Notes: a model not told the origin generated them from the letters alone. 64,000 nt of DNA from Prinia subflava (GCF_021018805.1 NC_086258.1:18564192-18628191); one strand, 5' to 3'. Numbered from the stretch's first letter, positions 45,316-59,133 are shown. Numbers and translations are program-made.

Positions 45316-48300
45316 CTGAGAGGAAAAACAAAGTGAAAAGATTATCAGTGGAGATTTCCAGGCTGGTGCTGCTACAGGATTATCAAACTGACACAGACAC
45401 AGTTTAATATGAAGCTCTCAGAATGCTTTTGTAATAGACAGACAATCTTAAGGCTTCATTATACCTCAACATATGTCTCGGCGTGTCCCACAACAGATTT
45501 AGTTTTTACTTGTTATTTAAACAGCGTTCAACTGTAGAAAATGAACACCAAACTCCAAAGTGTTTCTAGCATTGCAAGCTGGTATTTCAAACTGGTAAAA
45601 TCACTACCAAAATCTCTGGTATTTCAAACCACTTTGTCTAGAAACAACACAGACAAAGCTTAAAGATCATAGCCCAGGAAACTGTTTCCAGCTTCACAAA
45701 ACTATTTAACACCAAAATGTAGGATGAAATAATTTGCAGAAACATTTTTCTCGGCTCATTAAAAAGACTAACCCAGTATTTCAGTCATATCCCACCAATC
45801 CTACTTCCAAAAGGCTGTGTTAGGCAATACCTGAACAAACTTAAAGATGGCAAAGGCAGGAGCACTGTCCTCTGAGTACAGGAATCCCAAAATACTGAGG
45901 AGCTGGGTGTTGAAGCAGCTGTCCCCCAGCCCCAGCAGGAAGCTGCAGAGCATGGCCACCTCTTTGCTGAAGGAGAAAGCAATTCCAGTTTAAAAGCCAT
46001 TCATTCAAACAGCTCACACATCAATAAACTGTTTCTGGCAGACTTATTTGGAAACTGCGAATGGAAGAAAGTTATGACACTTTTAATTTCCCCAGAAAAG
46101 AACTGGGAATGCCTGACTTGGCAAAAGGAGTCATTCCATCAGCTTAAATTTCTTGAATGCCAAGACTTCTGTTACTGTTACCTGCAGTCAATTCTACACT
46201 GAAATAGAATCACTAAAATAACTCATTTTAGTGCTTGGAGCCATGAAACCCACACAGCAGTGATTAAAAGCTGAGACACATGGTGAGTTCACAAAATCTG
46301 CAGGAATGTTAGAGAAATACCAATTCATTTGACAGAAAAATACTCCACCTAGGACTAGTCACCTGCACAGGCAGAAATGCTTAGAACTGCAAGGAAGCAG
46401 CTGGGTCTGCAAAACTGACAGTGCAAGATTTTCACACAAATTGGTAAAAATGCAACCCAAAAGGACGTTCTAATAATGAGATAAGAAAGCTTTCTGTATT
46501 CTTGCCCCAAACACTGAGTGCTGTAAGGGACAGGCTGCAGTCAGACCAAATGGAATTTGACAATAAGTACTGGAAGATTTTGGAAACCAATGCAACAGGG
46601 CAAGGCTGGTGCTCCCTGATGTAAAACTGAGCCCAAGACTGTTTTAAAATAAATGGAATTCTTAACACCTACTACAATAGATGCTGGTCTTGCTATTGTG
46701 CTACATGTCAGAAACATCAGTTGTCAAGTGACACAACTGCTATTATTCATCCCCAGGCTTTTTATTCCTATGCCATTCAAGTTCCTAAATTGGGTGCACA
46801 CTGGTGGAATATCTACCTCTAATAGAAACAGAATTCCTTAAAGCTTTTTCTAGGGAGTTAGTCACTACACAGAAAAAAACTTCAAGAAATTTTCGGTAGA
46901 GAAACAAGCTGTTTATGCACATCCTGAATTACAGCAGCCACAGGCAAAAAAATCCCACATACCTTGGGATCATATAAGCAATTTGATCTGTTCCTTCCAT
47001 AGGAGCAATGGGGGCATCATTTGGCATGTTGAAAAAAATTAAATAAAAGGCTATGAAGTGGACAAGGATGCCCAGCATCACCACTGGGTTCCTGCCAGAG
47101 CGACTCCTCTTGCTCAGCAAGCCAAAGATTCCTCCCCCTGCAGGAGCAGAGAAGAGAGAATTGAATCAGAAGTGAAGATTTAAATACTGACAATTTAAAT
47201 TATAAACGTTCCTACATTGGATAACAAAGGCTGACTGACAAGCAAAGAGCCCCAAGGGGTTTGCCAGGGAAATGGGGCAGGAGATTGATCAGATGATTGC
47301 TGATGAACATATTTCACTTTTTGGCAAGTATTTAACCAGCAGCCAGTTTCCTTCAGTATTGCAACAGCACTAAAGTGAAAATGGACAGGCTTGTGCTCAG
47401 CTCTTAATTGCAAAAACATGCAATTCAATGGGTCTGAGCTGCTAATGAACAGTGGTATTTTGTTAAACACCTCAGTACTTGAGTCTACAGAAAAAAAAGA
47501 AATATTTACTTTATGAATATTACCTGTATCCAAATTTATTGAAATATCACATCTCATTTAACACAAGCAAACTTTTTAAAGAAGGAAATCCTTAGTGTAA
47601 GCATTTATTCAAAAATTTAAAAATTCTATCACTCAAGAAGTAATAAAAAGGCAAACACAATACAAATTCAAAACAGCAAATGGTGTCAATTCCCTAATTA
47701 CACTGCAGCCCAGTGTTTCTCACATTTGAAATCTGTCTACTCCTCCACATTAATCCAAAGAGAATGCAGAGTATTAGAATTAGTCTACATCCACTTTGGA
47801 TGTGTAAGGTATAATTCACAGTGCAGTAAGGAACCACAGTGCCAATTATATTGCTACTTCATTTTGTGTTCACATAAAGCTCAAACCACACTATTGAGTT
47901 AAACACACACACAAAAAAAAAATTACTACATCACCCTAATCCTTTTTGTTGTCAGAAGGCAGCAAATTTAGACTCACCCAAGATTTCTCCAACACCAATA
48001 AAAATACCAGAGAGACCAATCAGGCTTTTCTCTTCACTGCCAAACCTATTCACAGCACCAATGCACGTTCCATACACTCCAGAAAAGAATGTTAACACCA
48101 AACCTTGGAAGGAAACCAAAGAGAACTGATAGAGGCACTCTTATAAAAATCACGAGAAAATCTTTATGTCTAAAGGCTGTTTTCCCTCAGGTATCTTTCA
48201 AATCATATATTTAAATGAGATGTGGGTAATAAAAGCAAAGAGGGATTTTTCAACTTTGTAATTATTATATTTTTCTATACCAGTTCCCAAAAGCCACATT

Positions 48301-51300
48301 AGGAAAGTGTTACTAATTAGTGTCACAGGCATTCAGGTTCAGTGCTGCTGCTCTTGACCCAACTTCTATATACAGTTAATATTTCTATTTCTCAAGAACT
48401 TTAGAATTTTATCAAATTAAAAATGAAATAACATGAAGTAACTGAAGAAATAAAGCACAATTTAATTTAAGGATACTCCCCCATTCAAGTTATGGCATTC
48501 CTAAGAGTTCCTCCAGCCCCAAATAAGAATAAGGAGATAAGAATTCTAAAATGAACTTCTTTAGTTTATACATTCATAGATTTAGTTCATACATTCATTT
48601 TAATTCATACATAAATTTAAGCTGAGAAAGAACAATTGCCATTTGTTTTAAATCCTCTTTCTTTCTTTCTATTGCCATTAGTGTGAGGAAAGGTGACACC
48701 CCTGACCCAGCTAATGTGACCATGAGCAACCATTAGTATAAAAATACCAACTCAATAAAAAAGTGTATTTAAAACAACACAAAATGTTATTCCTAAGCAG
48801 AGAAAAACCGCTTAAAATAAAACTTTCTAATTGATATCCTTTGCTTTTTGGCTACAGTCAAACGCTGGTACAGCACACCCTGCCTTGCCTCATGAACTGT
48901 ATGGCTTCAAAAACAGGGGTGCACTCGGAGCATCTTAATCTGACCAGGAATTTTGGAATAAAAGCCCTTCTTGGCCTTAGGGGATTTTCTGTTTTCCTAC
49001 AGAAAGTAGCAACACCAACTCAGAGCCAGAAGATGGCAGCAGATGTTTTTTCCCCAGTCTGGACTGATTTGTTTTTTTTTTTAATGCCACCTGTAACCCC
49101 AAATTTCAGGATATTCAGGCAAAACCTGACTGACTCCCTTCCCTTGTTATCTCGCTCCACATTCCCATCCCCAGAGGAATTCATGGGAGTTAATTTGGGT
49201 TAACACAAGACTGGAGATGCTGGGAAGTAATTTGTAACTCAGATTAGTGGCTGGAGCAGCCCAACTCCAGATCTGCTCTTGCTCTTTCTCTACCAGGAGC
49301 TGCTGTAAACTGCAAAGTTTGTATTTTGTTCACATCTAAGTTTTTCTTTTCACATAACAATAATTTTTCCTAACAGTGACTCAGAGTTTAGGTTCTGAAG
49401 GTGCATCTGTTTTATAAAAAAAACTAATTTGATCATGAACAAAACTAGATCTAAAGCCAAATAAGGAGCAAGAAACCCTCCAAGAAAAACTCAAGAATTT
49501 TATAGGGTTTTTTTTTGGTGGATGAATCATTTATATGGCAAAAATACATTTTTATTTCACAACTCATATACAGGTCCAAGGATGGCAGACCAAGTTTAAC
49601 TAGAAGTTACCAAAAAGAATGAGAACTCTTGCCACAGCAAATCCTATTGATAAAAGCAGTTAAAAATGACTAAGCTGGTTCCCAATAGAACCAAGATTAA
49701 AATGAAGAGCATTAGGAATCTCCCCTACCTTAAGGAAGGTAAGATGTACAAACATTCTTTTAATTCAAATGCAATACAACTGCATTAAACAATCTCTAAA
49801 CTATTGAAAGTGCAATATCAAATCCCATAAAAGCCAGCTCTGTAAATTTTGCCTCTCACTTTGGGACCCAGAACTTTACTGAACCAGCACCTGCAGATTT
49901 GGATGCACCCCTCCTCCTGTACAGAAACACTCCCCAGGACACAGAAACGTCACAAGTAACCCAAAATTAATTCAAATATCCAAATAACGTTTGCAAAGAT
50001 ATGGGTTAAAATTCCAAACAATGCCCTGGTACTGCTCAGTGGTGAAACTCTGCTGGCTTCATACCTGTGTAGGCTGTGGTAACACTGAGAAGCAGCATCT
50101 CTTTGGTGAAGCTCAGTGTAATAGATTTCTCTGTAAAGAAATAATAAAGAAAATTAATAAAACTTCTGAGAATACTACTAAGATAATCTATACTTGCTTT
50201 TCCTGTTTGCTTAAAGCAAAAATGGTTTATTATACCCACTGTGTATTAAAGTTTTATTTACTGTTTATTACAGCAGAGTGCTAAATAAACCAACCCTGAC
50301 CTGCCATCTAGAAGAAAAGTGCCATCCAAAAATTATATTTTGTAAGAAATGCAGTGGGGGAAATATAAAAGAGAAAATACACAGTTTTCAATTATCAGAC
50401 AATTTTCTGCTCACTGTGTTTTTGTACTCTCAGTTCATGGCAACTGTCTCCTGAAAGGATAAACAGATTTCCAGTGAAGATCCCCACATCCTCACAACAA
50501 CTTAACAGTCTCAGGCAGAACACATCAAGCTTCAAAGGGAACTGCAGATGCCTCAGTTCTAAATTGTTAACTGGTATCAACTGGTGACAAAATCCAACAA
50601 CCTCTGACTTTTTTTTATCTTCATATGTTTGTTGCTTTTTATTTTTCAATCTCATTGCCTTTCCCAAGTAGAAACCTGCTCCTTTTGTACTCATCTGTAC
50701 AAGGACACTGGTGTAGAGCAGTTTGGATCTGAAATCATATCAAAGGAGGAACACTCCAGGTCTCTCCTGGACCACTCAAGTATGTGATTGAAGTGGTTTG
50801 TACATGATCACATCATCAGCACAAGCACACAGAGCTGGCAAGGAGGGACCAGGTTTTGCTGAAGCAACTCTGATGTGAAATTGTACTTACTGAAGGCAGC
50901 CACTGCTTTCATCATTTTGTTTCGTGCAGACCTGGGTAAACAAATTACTTGGTCAAAATGGAAGAGAATAATCACACTTTATTGCTGTGCTGGAAGGCAC
51001 CTTCATTTTTCAAACCTTCCGTATGTTTTTGAGCCCTGCACTATATACTGGAATATGCCAATGTATCTTTTAAAGTTTCTGAGATCTAAAGTAACCACAA
51101 AGGCTATTTGCTGCCTGCACTAGTGAATGTTTGCTTAACAGAATCTTTCTTTTGAACATTTTTAGCTTTCAATATTTTTTCCACAGGCATGCTCACTGAT
51201 GTTTTTCTAACAATCTGCTTGTTCTTTAAATAAAGCAAAAATATTCAAGCTGATGCCTCAGGCAAAACTGCACTGAATCTGTGTAACTGTGCATTTCTAA

Positions 51301-54300
51301 TGTATTTATCAGCATGGCATATATATTTAGAGAAGATAGGAAAAACATGTTCCAGTTGGCAAAACAACCTATATAAAAGGACTATTTTCTGTTTATTCCA
51401 GCCTTTCAATTGGACTGATTAGGGCAAGATAAAACATAAAGTGTTTAATAATAATCAGTGGAGAAGAGGTGAAGATTATCTTTTGCACTTGCTCACCAAA
51501 GGAAAAGCTTCATGTGCAGTACTGAACTTCACCCTTGAGAATATGTCATATCAAGAACATTATTTCTCATATATTTTGATTGTTAAAATACAGACACTTT
51601 TCTGTTAAATCTGTGAATCCTCCAGGTTGTTGATAACATTCATGGCTTAGCACAGAGGAACAGTGAATGTGCAATGTTCCTCTGCGGAGCAGGAGCACAA
51701 ACAAGGAGATGTGACAATATGTTATTGCCACCAACACTTACGAGCTCTCCCCCAGGATTTCATTAGTGGAATCATCATCCCCTGGAGCTTTTGTGTCCTC
51801 TTGTTTCCTAATCAGAAAGAACAGAACTGTGCCCACAAGACTGATAACAGTCAGAGCAATGAAGACAGTTCTGCGATCGCTCTCTGTGGAAAAACAAACA
51901 AGAGCCATAACCAGATGTGCAGAAGAGATTCAAACCAATCCAGCTACCTTCAAACAACTAACACACACATGCTACAGTGTTTAACACACACTAATTTTCT
52001 AGCTTACCTTCCACATGGAGCTGCTGGCAAACTCCTGTCTCAGTTTTATGGTGCTAATAAAATATCGGCAAATTAAAGAGGTCCCTCGCATTCTCTGCCA
52101 TGCAAAGGCTAAGACCGAGGAGCAGCCAATTAAAGGAAGTGCACAAATTATTAGCAGGAGAAATTACATCTTTGAAGACTTATATCATTCAGAGTGGACA
52201 TAAACTGCCCCAAACCCCTTCAGATTTCTAAGAGAATCTCTTGACCAGCATCAGAACCGTGAGCAGCACGACATCATAAACTGTAGGCTGGGAAACTACA
52301 AAGGATTTAAAGCCACCAAAACCTCAGTAAGTGCCACAGCAGCTGGAAGGGACAACTCTGCTAAACAGGTTGGTTATTGCAGCAGAACACAGACACATCT
52401 AATACAAAAGCCACTCCCATTTACCAGTATTAAGCAGGGAAAAAAGCCACTAGAAGCAAAGAGTTGTGACAGAACTAATGCATGACCCTGAAGATATTAT
52501 CTATGCTTGTATTTACTTCCCCCTTAGCTCAACAGCAAATGCAAACTTATCCTAAAAATAACTGGTGTGTGATCACAGAAGCAAAAAGAGAAGGTGTGCT
52601 TCACAGCTTGAAATGTTTGTGCTATTTTTATACAGGTAGTAAAATAAGGTTTGATTTTTAAATGCTGTTAGGGTTTGATATATTTTTTTTAATACAGAGG
52701 AATCTCAAGACATTTAAAAGGGAGGGAAATGTAACAGCAGAACTGCCTCATAGTTAACTGCTCTGTTCTGTGGTTAGCTGAGCTTCTCTGAGGTTCACAG
52801 AGCAGTGAAGTTTGGAATGCACAGAATTTGAGACCCCCCTGGGTTGAAAGTGCCTCCAATATTACCAATAACACTCAAACCTTTGTGCTACAGGTAAGGG
52901 AATGCAGAAAATGACCTTTCAATTTAGCCAGTGTTTCATTACCAAACCTGTATCTGCAGAGAACCTGAAAAGATGGGGCTAACAGAAACAAGAAGTGAAC
53001 TGCTCTTTCTGAAGCCTGATAATTACCATTTAAAAGTCAACATCTTACTCCTGATTGACTAGAGCAGAATTAAATCATCTGTTAGAAGTTAAAAGAATTG
53101 ACCATTCTAGTAGATATTCAATATTAGGACTAAATAAGGAAAATTATCAGTAATTATAGAGCAAGAAAATCAAACTTATCTGTTTACAGAGCCCTGATTT
53201 CCCAGCAGCACTTGGTTTTGGTTATTAAAGCTATTTTCACCACTTTTCTTAGTGAATCCCACCCCCCACTTTGCCTGGCTTAAACAGTTGACAGAAATCT
53301 TTGCTTTAAAAACAGAATTTCAACACTGTCTAGCACAAGAACATAAATAAAGTCTGCTGTTCTCAGTTCCTGCTTTTTGCCACTCTAGCACAACAGCAAA
53401 TGGAAAAAAAATCCAGCATTACTTACAATTCCATCATTAAGCTCATCTCATAAACTATGCCAAGAAAGGAAGAGAGTTCTTTCTCCACTCATCCTCTGCC
53501 TCCTACACTGCTTAGTGCCAGCACAACTAGTGCACACATGAAGTAAACTGGGATGGTTTTCCTTTATTTTCCTTTATTTCGTAGCTTTATCAATCTCCAG
53601 TATGATTTAGAAGAACACTCCACACCAGGAGCTTACTTTGGAATGGGATAGTGTGTATAATATTACACATACAGCCAGAACACCTTCCCCCTAAATAAGT
53701 GTATATTTGGCACAAATGTGTCTGCACAGGGAAAATCCCAGAGTAGCTATTAAGGAAAATCTCCAAGAAGAGACTATCTACAATAAACTGGAAGAAAAAA
53801 AAAATCTGCTTTTGTATAAGCTTCCTGCCACTTTGGAGTTCATTATTTCATCTGTTAATTCATGCTACTGTATTTAAAGGTTGGCCATATAAACAATCAG
53901 TACCCACCTGATATGTGAGTTTTTCCTTGCCAGGCCAAGTATATATACAGATTTCCAAAAATCAAGCTGAAAACAAAAAGAACAAAGGTCAACAATATAT
54001 TCTATTAAAAAAATAGGGTTGTAGTACCACACTACTACTATTCTATTAAAAAAAAAATCCCAAGGCTGTGCAATTGTGAAAGAAATTAAGAAATTAGTCA
54101 CTCTCCACGTGAGCTGCTTCTATACAAAACTCAAATTTTTGAGGATTCTGCCCCAAAATCCTGGCTATTCGTGTTCATCAATCACGACACAAGGTGGTGG
54201 CAAAAATGAGGAAATCAGCATATAAGTTGCTTCTAATTTTGGAAAGGTATAGGTTAGAAAGCTGAGGTATTTCTGGAGGTGATTTTGTAATACTTCCTTT

Positions 54301-57300
54301 TCAGGATCATGTGTCTTGTCTGAAGTATTGCTTCAACTCAAGGAAATTCTGTGTCCCTAACTACCATTTCCCAAAATACAGTCATTCTGAATGAATGATT
54401 TAAAACAGTTTTAGAGCAAATTTTCCTCTCATAAACCCATGTTTTTTACTCACTGTAAAACAATCAGCTGGGTTTGTGGGAATTGCTGTTCTGGTAAAAT
54501 ACTGAGGGGTTAATTCTGGAACTGCAAACTTTAGAAACACAAGCATGGCCCTGGTGCAAGGCTGATGCTCTCCCAGCCCAGGGTCCCATCCCCACTGCAG
54601 CATTAGCAATGCAGGCTCAGCACCCTAAGCATTTCTGCTACTCATTCCTCTGGTTATCTCCCAGATACATATTCTGGGAGAACATTCAGAACTGCTGCAT
54701 GAGAGGTGGTAAAAGGATCTCTCTTCAGGAATCGTTTGTGCACCTGTCTCCCATGAATTTGTTTGATTCCTTTTCAATCCTGCTCACACCACCCAACTCT
54801 AGACACTCCCATGGCTGCAAGCTCCAAAAGTTTAATCACCCCTTGTACAAAGCACTTTTATCTGTTTTAAACCAATCCTCCTTACTCTCATCCAGTGACC
54901 CCAGCTCCAGCACAGCAGCATTTGGTGAGCAACAGTTCTACACTCAGCTCCCCTGCTCATTTTGGGTGACACATTGATATAATTTCCTGTTCCTCCACAG
55001 GAAACTCCCAACCTTTTCAGTCTCTCTTCAAGCCATCAGCTCTATCTTCTTGCATAATTTCATCATTTTCCTCGTTATCCTAATTGCACTGTACTCTCAT
55101 GAGAGGCATTAACTATCTCTGCACAAAACACTTAATGGCCACAAACACAGCATTCACTGCCTTGTTCTCACTGCCCTTCTTGATGCTGAGCCTTTTGTTG
55201 ATTTTTTTAGTCAAGCACACTCAAAGTTTAATATCAGAGAGGCATCAAAAACAAGATTTCTTTTCTGGCTTCTGACTGCTAGGTCTGACTTCAGGATCTT
55301 CACCTTGGCAGCAAGAACCAGCTTCTCCCTCAATAAAGGACACAAATTGGCACAGCCCTCCACAACCAACAAGATTTCTCAGATCCCAACAAGATCCCAA
55401 CCAACAACATCCCTCAAATGCTCCCCTAACAGAAATTTATCTTTTTCAGCAGCTCAAGAACTGAGATTGCAATATTCAACTTTCTTTTATTCCCTCTCCT
55501 GTAATGCACAACATCAATAAAAATGTTGCTTCCATCTCTCCTTCCAATTGACTGCAAGGTCCCAGGGGACTGTTTTTCAATGCAGTCTCCCGCTTATAAA
55601 AAGATGTAAAAAGCAGAACGTGTATACAACAACAACAAAGAAAATCAACAAATTTTACAAATTAACACAGCTTACCTGAACTGTAGGAGTGCCCAAAATA
55701 TTCCACTGTTCCTTCCGATGGTGTTTTCATCAGAATTTTCAGTCAAGCAATTTCCCTGGGCTGTCCAGAGAACTGCAACAGACAGAATATATTGCTCAGG
55801 AAATAAAAATATTTTAAAGGTATATTCAAAACTCATAAAAAACAGTCAGCAGAGTAAGAACAATGCTTACCAGCAGCTGCAATGCCAATAAGCACAGAGG
55901 CAGTGTAGAAAGCCCATGTAGCTGGTTGGATAAAGACTGCAATGTATAGGCTAGAACAGAACACATCAGTTCATTGAATACCAGACTGAAGTGGACAATG
56001 CTCTTTAACAATCAGATACCTCACTTAGGTGCTTCTAAATCAGCTGTTCTCTCCTAAGGAATGCTGAAAAACAGGTTGGGTGTGAAAAATCTTTTTACCC
56101 TTCTAAGCACGTAGAGTTTTTTTATATAGTTATTAATCTGAGGCCATAACCTCAATTCCACAGTCAGCAAAGTCTGGAAATGCTGTGGGGAAAAAAAGTG
56201 TTGTTTCCAGTAGGCTGAAACTCTGCAGTTACAACCTCCAGTATCTCTGTGAGAGGCTTTTCTTAGCCAGTACAACTTCATGTATGGCACAGGAGCCTTA
56301 GATGTGAAAAAACAAAAGAAATATTTCCAAGGAAGCAGGCAAAACCTCAAAATTAATACTTACCTATAAAACACACCACTAACAACCATGGAGAATTGAG
56401 GTCCCACTATTGCAACCAGTGAAGGTGATATAAGATTTGATGCAGACAATACTCCATAAATAATGGACATGCTACAAAAATAAAAAAACAAAATACTATT
56501 AAATACTTAAAATAAAATATAGGCTATCACTGCAACTGATTTAATATCCAGTTAAGCACATACATAACAGCAAAACTTTGATGGTCAGACATTTCTCTCC
56601 TTTTTTTCTGTTCCCTTCACTCATGGCACTCCACATGGGAATACAGGAGTGTACAGTATTCCCTGGGTTGTTGAGTAGAGTCCCAAACTATTGCAGGCAA
56701 TGACATCTTGTAATTTACAGCATGCATTTGTCAAACTGCCTGAACAGCAGTTATTGTATTTTGTACCCTGTACATCTAATGGAGAATGTTCTAGAACCTC
56801 ATTTATCTGTCAGTGAGGTTTTCATCTTCTGCCAAATACACCACAGAAATTTTACAGACATACTTTGTGGCAGTGGTATTTTTAGTTTAAATTAAGACAG
56901 TAGACCCTTCAAGGGAGCAATCAGGTTTTCCTAAATGACAGATTAATTTGGCATGTAAAAGGTCCCTGATCATGCCTGATGAGTTTGACTCTGCCCGTGC
57001 AACCAGAGAATGGCTTTTTGTAGCTTTGCTTGTCTTTCTGACTGCTCCTTTCACATTTGTGTTTTATTTCCTGAGAGCTGATCCACACCACCTGTCCTAC
57101 ACAAACACAGTGTACAAAGGCAAACAACCAAGGCCTGAGTTAGCAGTTTTATTTATTTTTAAACTTTCACCTTCATTGCCTCCTAAGGCAAAATGTTGAG
57201 AATGTGATGATAGTGGTTTTTCTCCCTACAAAGAAAACATGCAAACCAGACATGTAGTTCAATTGGAAATAATTCAGAGCAGAACTGTGAGAAGCCTATT

Positions 57301-59053
57301 TTAAACTGCTTTAAGTGTGTCAATAAATGGTGAAGTCAGCAGAACACTGCAATCTCTTGAGAGTGTCTCTCTACTGGATGGAACTGTAACTAAGTTCACC
57401 CTGCAAGGAGCAAAGTAAGAAGAAGATCCATGTAATTACCTCGTGTAGCCACTGCCATGAAAGTCTGTGTTGTTTAAATTCGTGATAACAGTTTGCTGTG
57501 AGGGGAAGAGCATACATTGTAATATATTAGAATCTATCTTGTATTTTGAGAACACCTGCATTGGTTTGAAGTCAGTATCAAACATTAGAATTATTCATTA
57601 ATAGACACTACAAAGAACTTAAAAGAATTTAAAATGTTAATTACAACTCACACCACCTCCACAACAAAGATGCAGGAGATACTGGGCAGGGAAACATCTA
57701 TGTTTGGGGAAGAAATTAGTACTTTATTATTAAACCATGATTTCATCAGAGACCTAAAATACTTCACGAAACTTTTGCTTCACTTAAGAACCCCTCTCAC
57801 ATAGATAGGTATGACTATCTTAATTTTAAAAGTGAGGGGAAAAAAGAGAAGTTTCAGAATAATCTTAATTTTACCTAACTATGAATGCCTGATAAGAGTT
57901 TCCATTCTTTTCAGCTTCCTGTTATTTCCCTGCTCCTTTTTTTCCCCTTGAATCAGCTTTAGTGATCATGAGACCATGCAGTAAGTTGGACTGTCAGGCA
58001 GACCTTATTGAAAGTCACTTGTACAGACTTTTATGATGATGAATTACATGATTACATGATCACAAAGTCCAATTCGGTGAGGCGCTGAACTCGTTGCAGA
58101 ATTTCTGAGATTGTTGGGCTGCACTTAAGAGTTCACAGAAAGTATCCCACTGCACTCAGAGTTACAAAAACTACCCCAAGTAGTTATTTCTATAATGCAG
58201 CAAAGGACATTTATCTGTCTGAACCCAGCAAGGATCCTTCTTGCAAGCAGAAAAGAATTCTAAGACCAGTGGGCTCAAGAGGGATGTTGACATCTAACTG
58301 GCCTGCAGGAACAGAACTAATAATACTGAAAACAGCTCAGGAAGTTAAAGGGCTAAACCTGGCAATAGCAGGAGCCTAAAAATTGAAATAGTAACAGTAA
58401 ATATGGATTATGCTGCGCTCAATTTTTGCTCTGCAAAGAGATACTGAACAGCAGCAAATAACTCCTTCAACTGGAAGGTGACTTGGCAGTTTAACAATTG
58501 TAGAAATCTATTTGTCAAGTGTTATCCTCATGCTCTCCCTCAATATCCAGTTTGTTACATTATGAAAATCTTGTTAATAATAGCATGGTAATAATAACTT
58601 AAGCAAATATTTTGAAATGGACTGTACAGAATATATACTATGCAAGGTTCAGTGTAATTCAACTGTCCAACATCGCAATTGTCAAAGCAGACATCATTTT
58701 AAAGTTCAAGCATTTTATAAGATTAATTTTTCACTTTCTAAGCAATCAGGCTCAGTTTCATATGTAGCTATGCTATCTTAAAGAAATAACTTGATGAATT
58801 ATTGGTTAAACACATTAATCTACTTAAAAGGAAATCAAAAGACGATAAATGTCCAAGTACCTTGCACTTAGATTAAAACAACATTAGAGCATGCAAAAGA
58901 AAAGCCAGGATAAATAACTGAGATAGAAATGTGGCACGTTTAGAAAGTCACACCTACCGCGATATTTCCACAGGATTGGAAAGCAGTGAATATAAACATA
59001 AACGAGACTCCCAAAATAATGATGTTGAAAAGCTTTTTTCCTTCCGAAGACAT
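45148..59053 (-). CDS. MFSD11: MFSD11, complete coding region in 13 exons
   Basis: MFSD11 is a predicted multipass membrane protein of the major facilitator superfamily, UNC93-like branch. Its transported substrate is not established. Thirteen exons with AG/GT borders join without a frame break to 1350 nt, giving 449 residues plus stop, the same length as human MFSD11 as I recall it. Exons: 58958-59053, 57440-57495, 56364-56471, 55871-55950, 55676-55772, 53908-53966, 51742-51883, 50891-50931, 50065-50130, 47978-48103, 46963-47137, 45831-45966, 45148-45315. Twelve hydrophobic segments can be drawn, with an acidic loop at about 191-214 between helices 6 and 7. An N-glycosylation sequon N40-N-T lies in the first extracellular or luminal loop. 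The protein ends GSDYSSI. The neighbouring SRSF2 is divergent, with ATGs 3 kb apart. No truncation or missing exon is seen. Confidence 0.97.
45831..45966 (-). CDS. MFSD11: MFSD11 coding exon 12
   Basis: 136 nt, acceptor CCTTCAG, donor GTATTG, residues 349-394. Encodes helix 10 (LCSFLLGLGDSCFNTQLLSI) and the start of helix 11. Confidence 0.95.
46963..47137 (-). CDS. MFSD11: MFSD11 coding exon 11
   Basis: 175 nt, acceptor CTCCTGCAG, donor GTATGT, residues 291-349. Encodes the end of helix 8, the basic loop LLSKRSRSGRNP, helix 9 (VVMLGILVHFIAFYLIFF) and the NMPNDAPIAP loop. Confidence 0.95.
47978..48103 (-). CDS. MFSD11: MFSD11 coding exon 10
   Basis: 126 nt, acceptor TTCCAAG, donor GTGAGT, residues 249-291. 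Completes helix 7 (LTFFSGVYGTCIGAV) and encodes much of helix 8 (SLIGLSGIFIGVGEILG). Confidence 0.95.
50065..50130 (-). CDS. MFSD11: MFSD11 coding exon 9
   Basis: 66 nt, acceptor TTTACAG, donor GTATGA, residues 227-249. Reads through KKSITLSFTKEMLLLSV into helix 7. Confidence 0.95.
50891..50931 (-). CDS. MFSD11: MFSD11 coding exon 8 (41-nt small exon)
   Basis: 41 nt, acceptor ACCCAG, donor GTAAGT, residues 213-227, reading SARNKMMKAVAAF. It is too short for a simple open-frame search but is required to keep frame between exons 7 and 9. It matches the basic helix before helix 7 in human MFSD11. Confidence 0.93.
51742..51883 (-). CDS. MFSD11: MFSD11 coding exon 7
   Basis: 142 nt, acceptor CCACAG, donor GTAAGT, residues 166-213. 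Encodes helix 6 (about 171-190) and an acidic, probably cytoplasmic loop containing PGDDDSTNE. Confidence 0.95.
53908..53966 (-). CDS. MFSD11: MFSD11 coding exon 6
   Basis: 59 nt, acceptor TTTCAG, donor GTGGGT, residues 146-166. Encodes the second half of helix 5 (FGNLYIYLAWQGKTHIS). Confidence 0.95.
54700..55270 (-). mobile_element. Ancient CR1-type LINE fragment in an MFSD11 intron
   Basis: On the plus strand, segments such as CACTTTTATCTGTTTTAAACC, CCAACCTTTTCAGTCTCTCTTC, CATCATTTTCCTCGTTATCC and CACTGCCTTGTTCTCACTGC are collinear with the antisense of older CR1 families as I remember them. Divergence is high and no clear ends remain, so the limits are approximate. Confidence 0.5.
55676..55772 (-). 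CDS. MFSD11: MFSD11 coding exon 5
   Basis: 97 nt, acceptor TTGCAG, donor GTAAGC, residues 114-146. Contains the LWTAQGNCLT and IGRNSGIFW motifs characteristic of the UNC93-like group and the start of helix 5. Confidence 0.95.
55871..55950 (-). CDS. MFSD11: MFSD11 coding exon 4
   Basis: 80 nt, acceptor TTCTAG, donor GTAAGC, residues 87-114. Encodes the end of helix 3 and most of helix 4 (about 102-118). Confidence 0.95.
56364..56471 (-). CDS. MFSD11: MFSD11 coding exon 3
   Basis: 108 nt, acceptor TTTGTAG, donor GTAAGT, residues 51-87. Encodes helix 2 (about 52-74) and the start of helix 3. Contains the SASNLISPS motif. Confidence 0.95.
57440..57495 (-). CDS. MFSD11: MFSD11 coding exon 2
   Basis: 56 nt, acceptor CACAG, donor GTAATT, residues 33-51. 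Encodes the loop QTVITNLNNTDFHGSGYT with the conserved N-glycosylation sequon at Asn40. Confidence 0.95.
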
Positions 59054-59133
59054 TTTGTGTATTCTTCCCAAGTCCTCAGCTTCAGTCTGGAAAAACTCTT
59101 TTTTCTTTTAAAAGTTTCCTCTGAGCCTCTGTG
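58958..59133 (-). CDS. MFSD11: MFSD11 first coding exon with 5' UTR part
   Basis: The coding part is 58958-59053. The ATG (complement of 59051-59053) is followed by TCTTCGGAAGG and encodes residues 1-32, including helix 1 (about 8-27). A pyrimidine-rich acceptor ending TTTTTTTAG places the exon start at 59133, so an upstream non-coding exon is expected. The donor is GCG followed by GTAGGTG, in phase 0. Confidence 0.95.

Larger units (their letters stand above)
45316..58957 (-). other. MFSD11: MFSD11 introns
   Basis: Twelve introns separate the thirteen coding exons. The largest are exons 6-7 (51884-53907, 2.0 kb), 9-10 (48104-50064, 2.0 kb), 7-8, 2-3, 1-2 and 5-6 (53967-55675), the last containing an ancient CR1 fragment. 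All are AT-rich, in contrast to the GC-rich left half of the window. I see no nested gene. Confidence 0.8.

Noticed and set aside
56948..57199. 83-codon plus-strand frame within an MFSD11 intron
   Set aside because: Hydrophobic but without a known family or regulatory context. It is AT-rich intron sequence.
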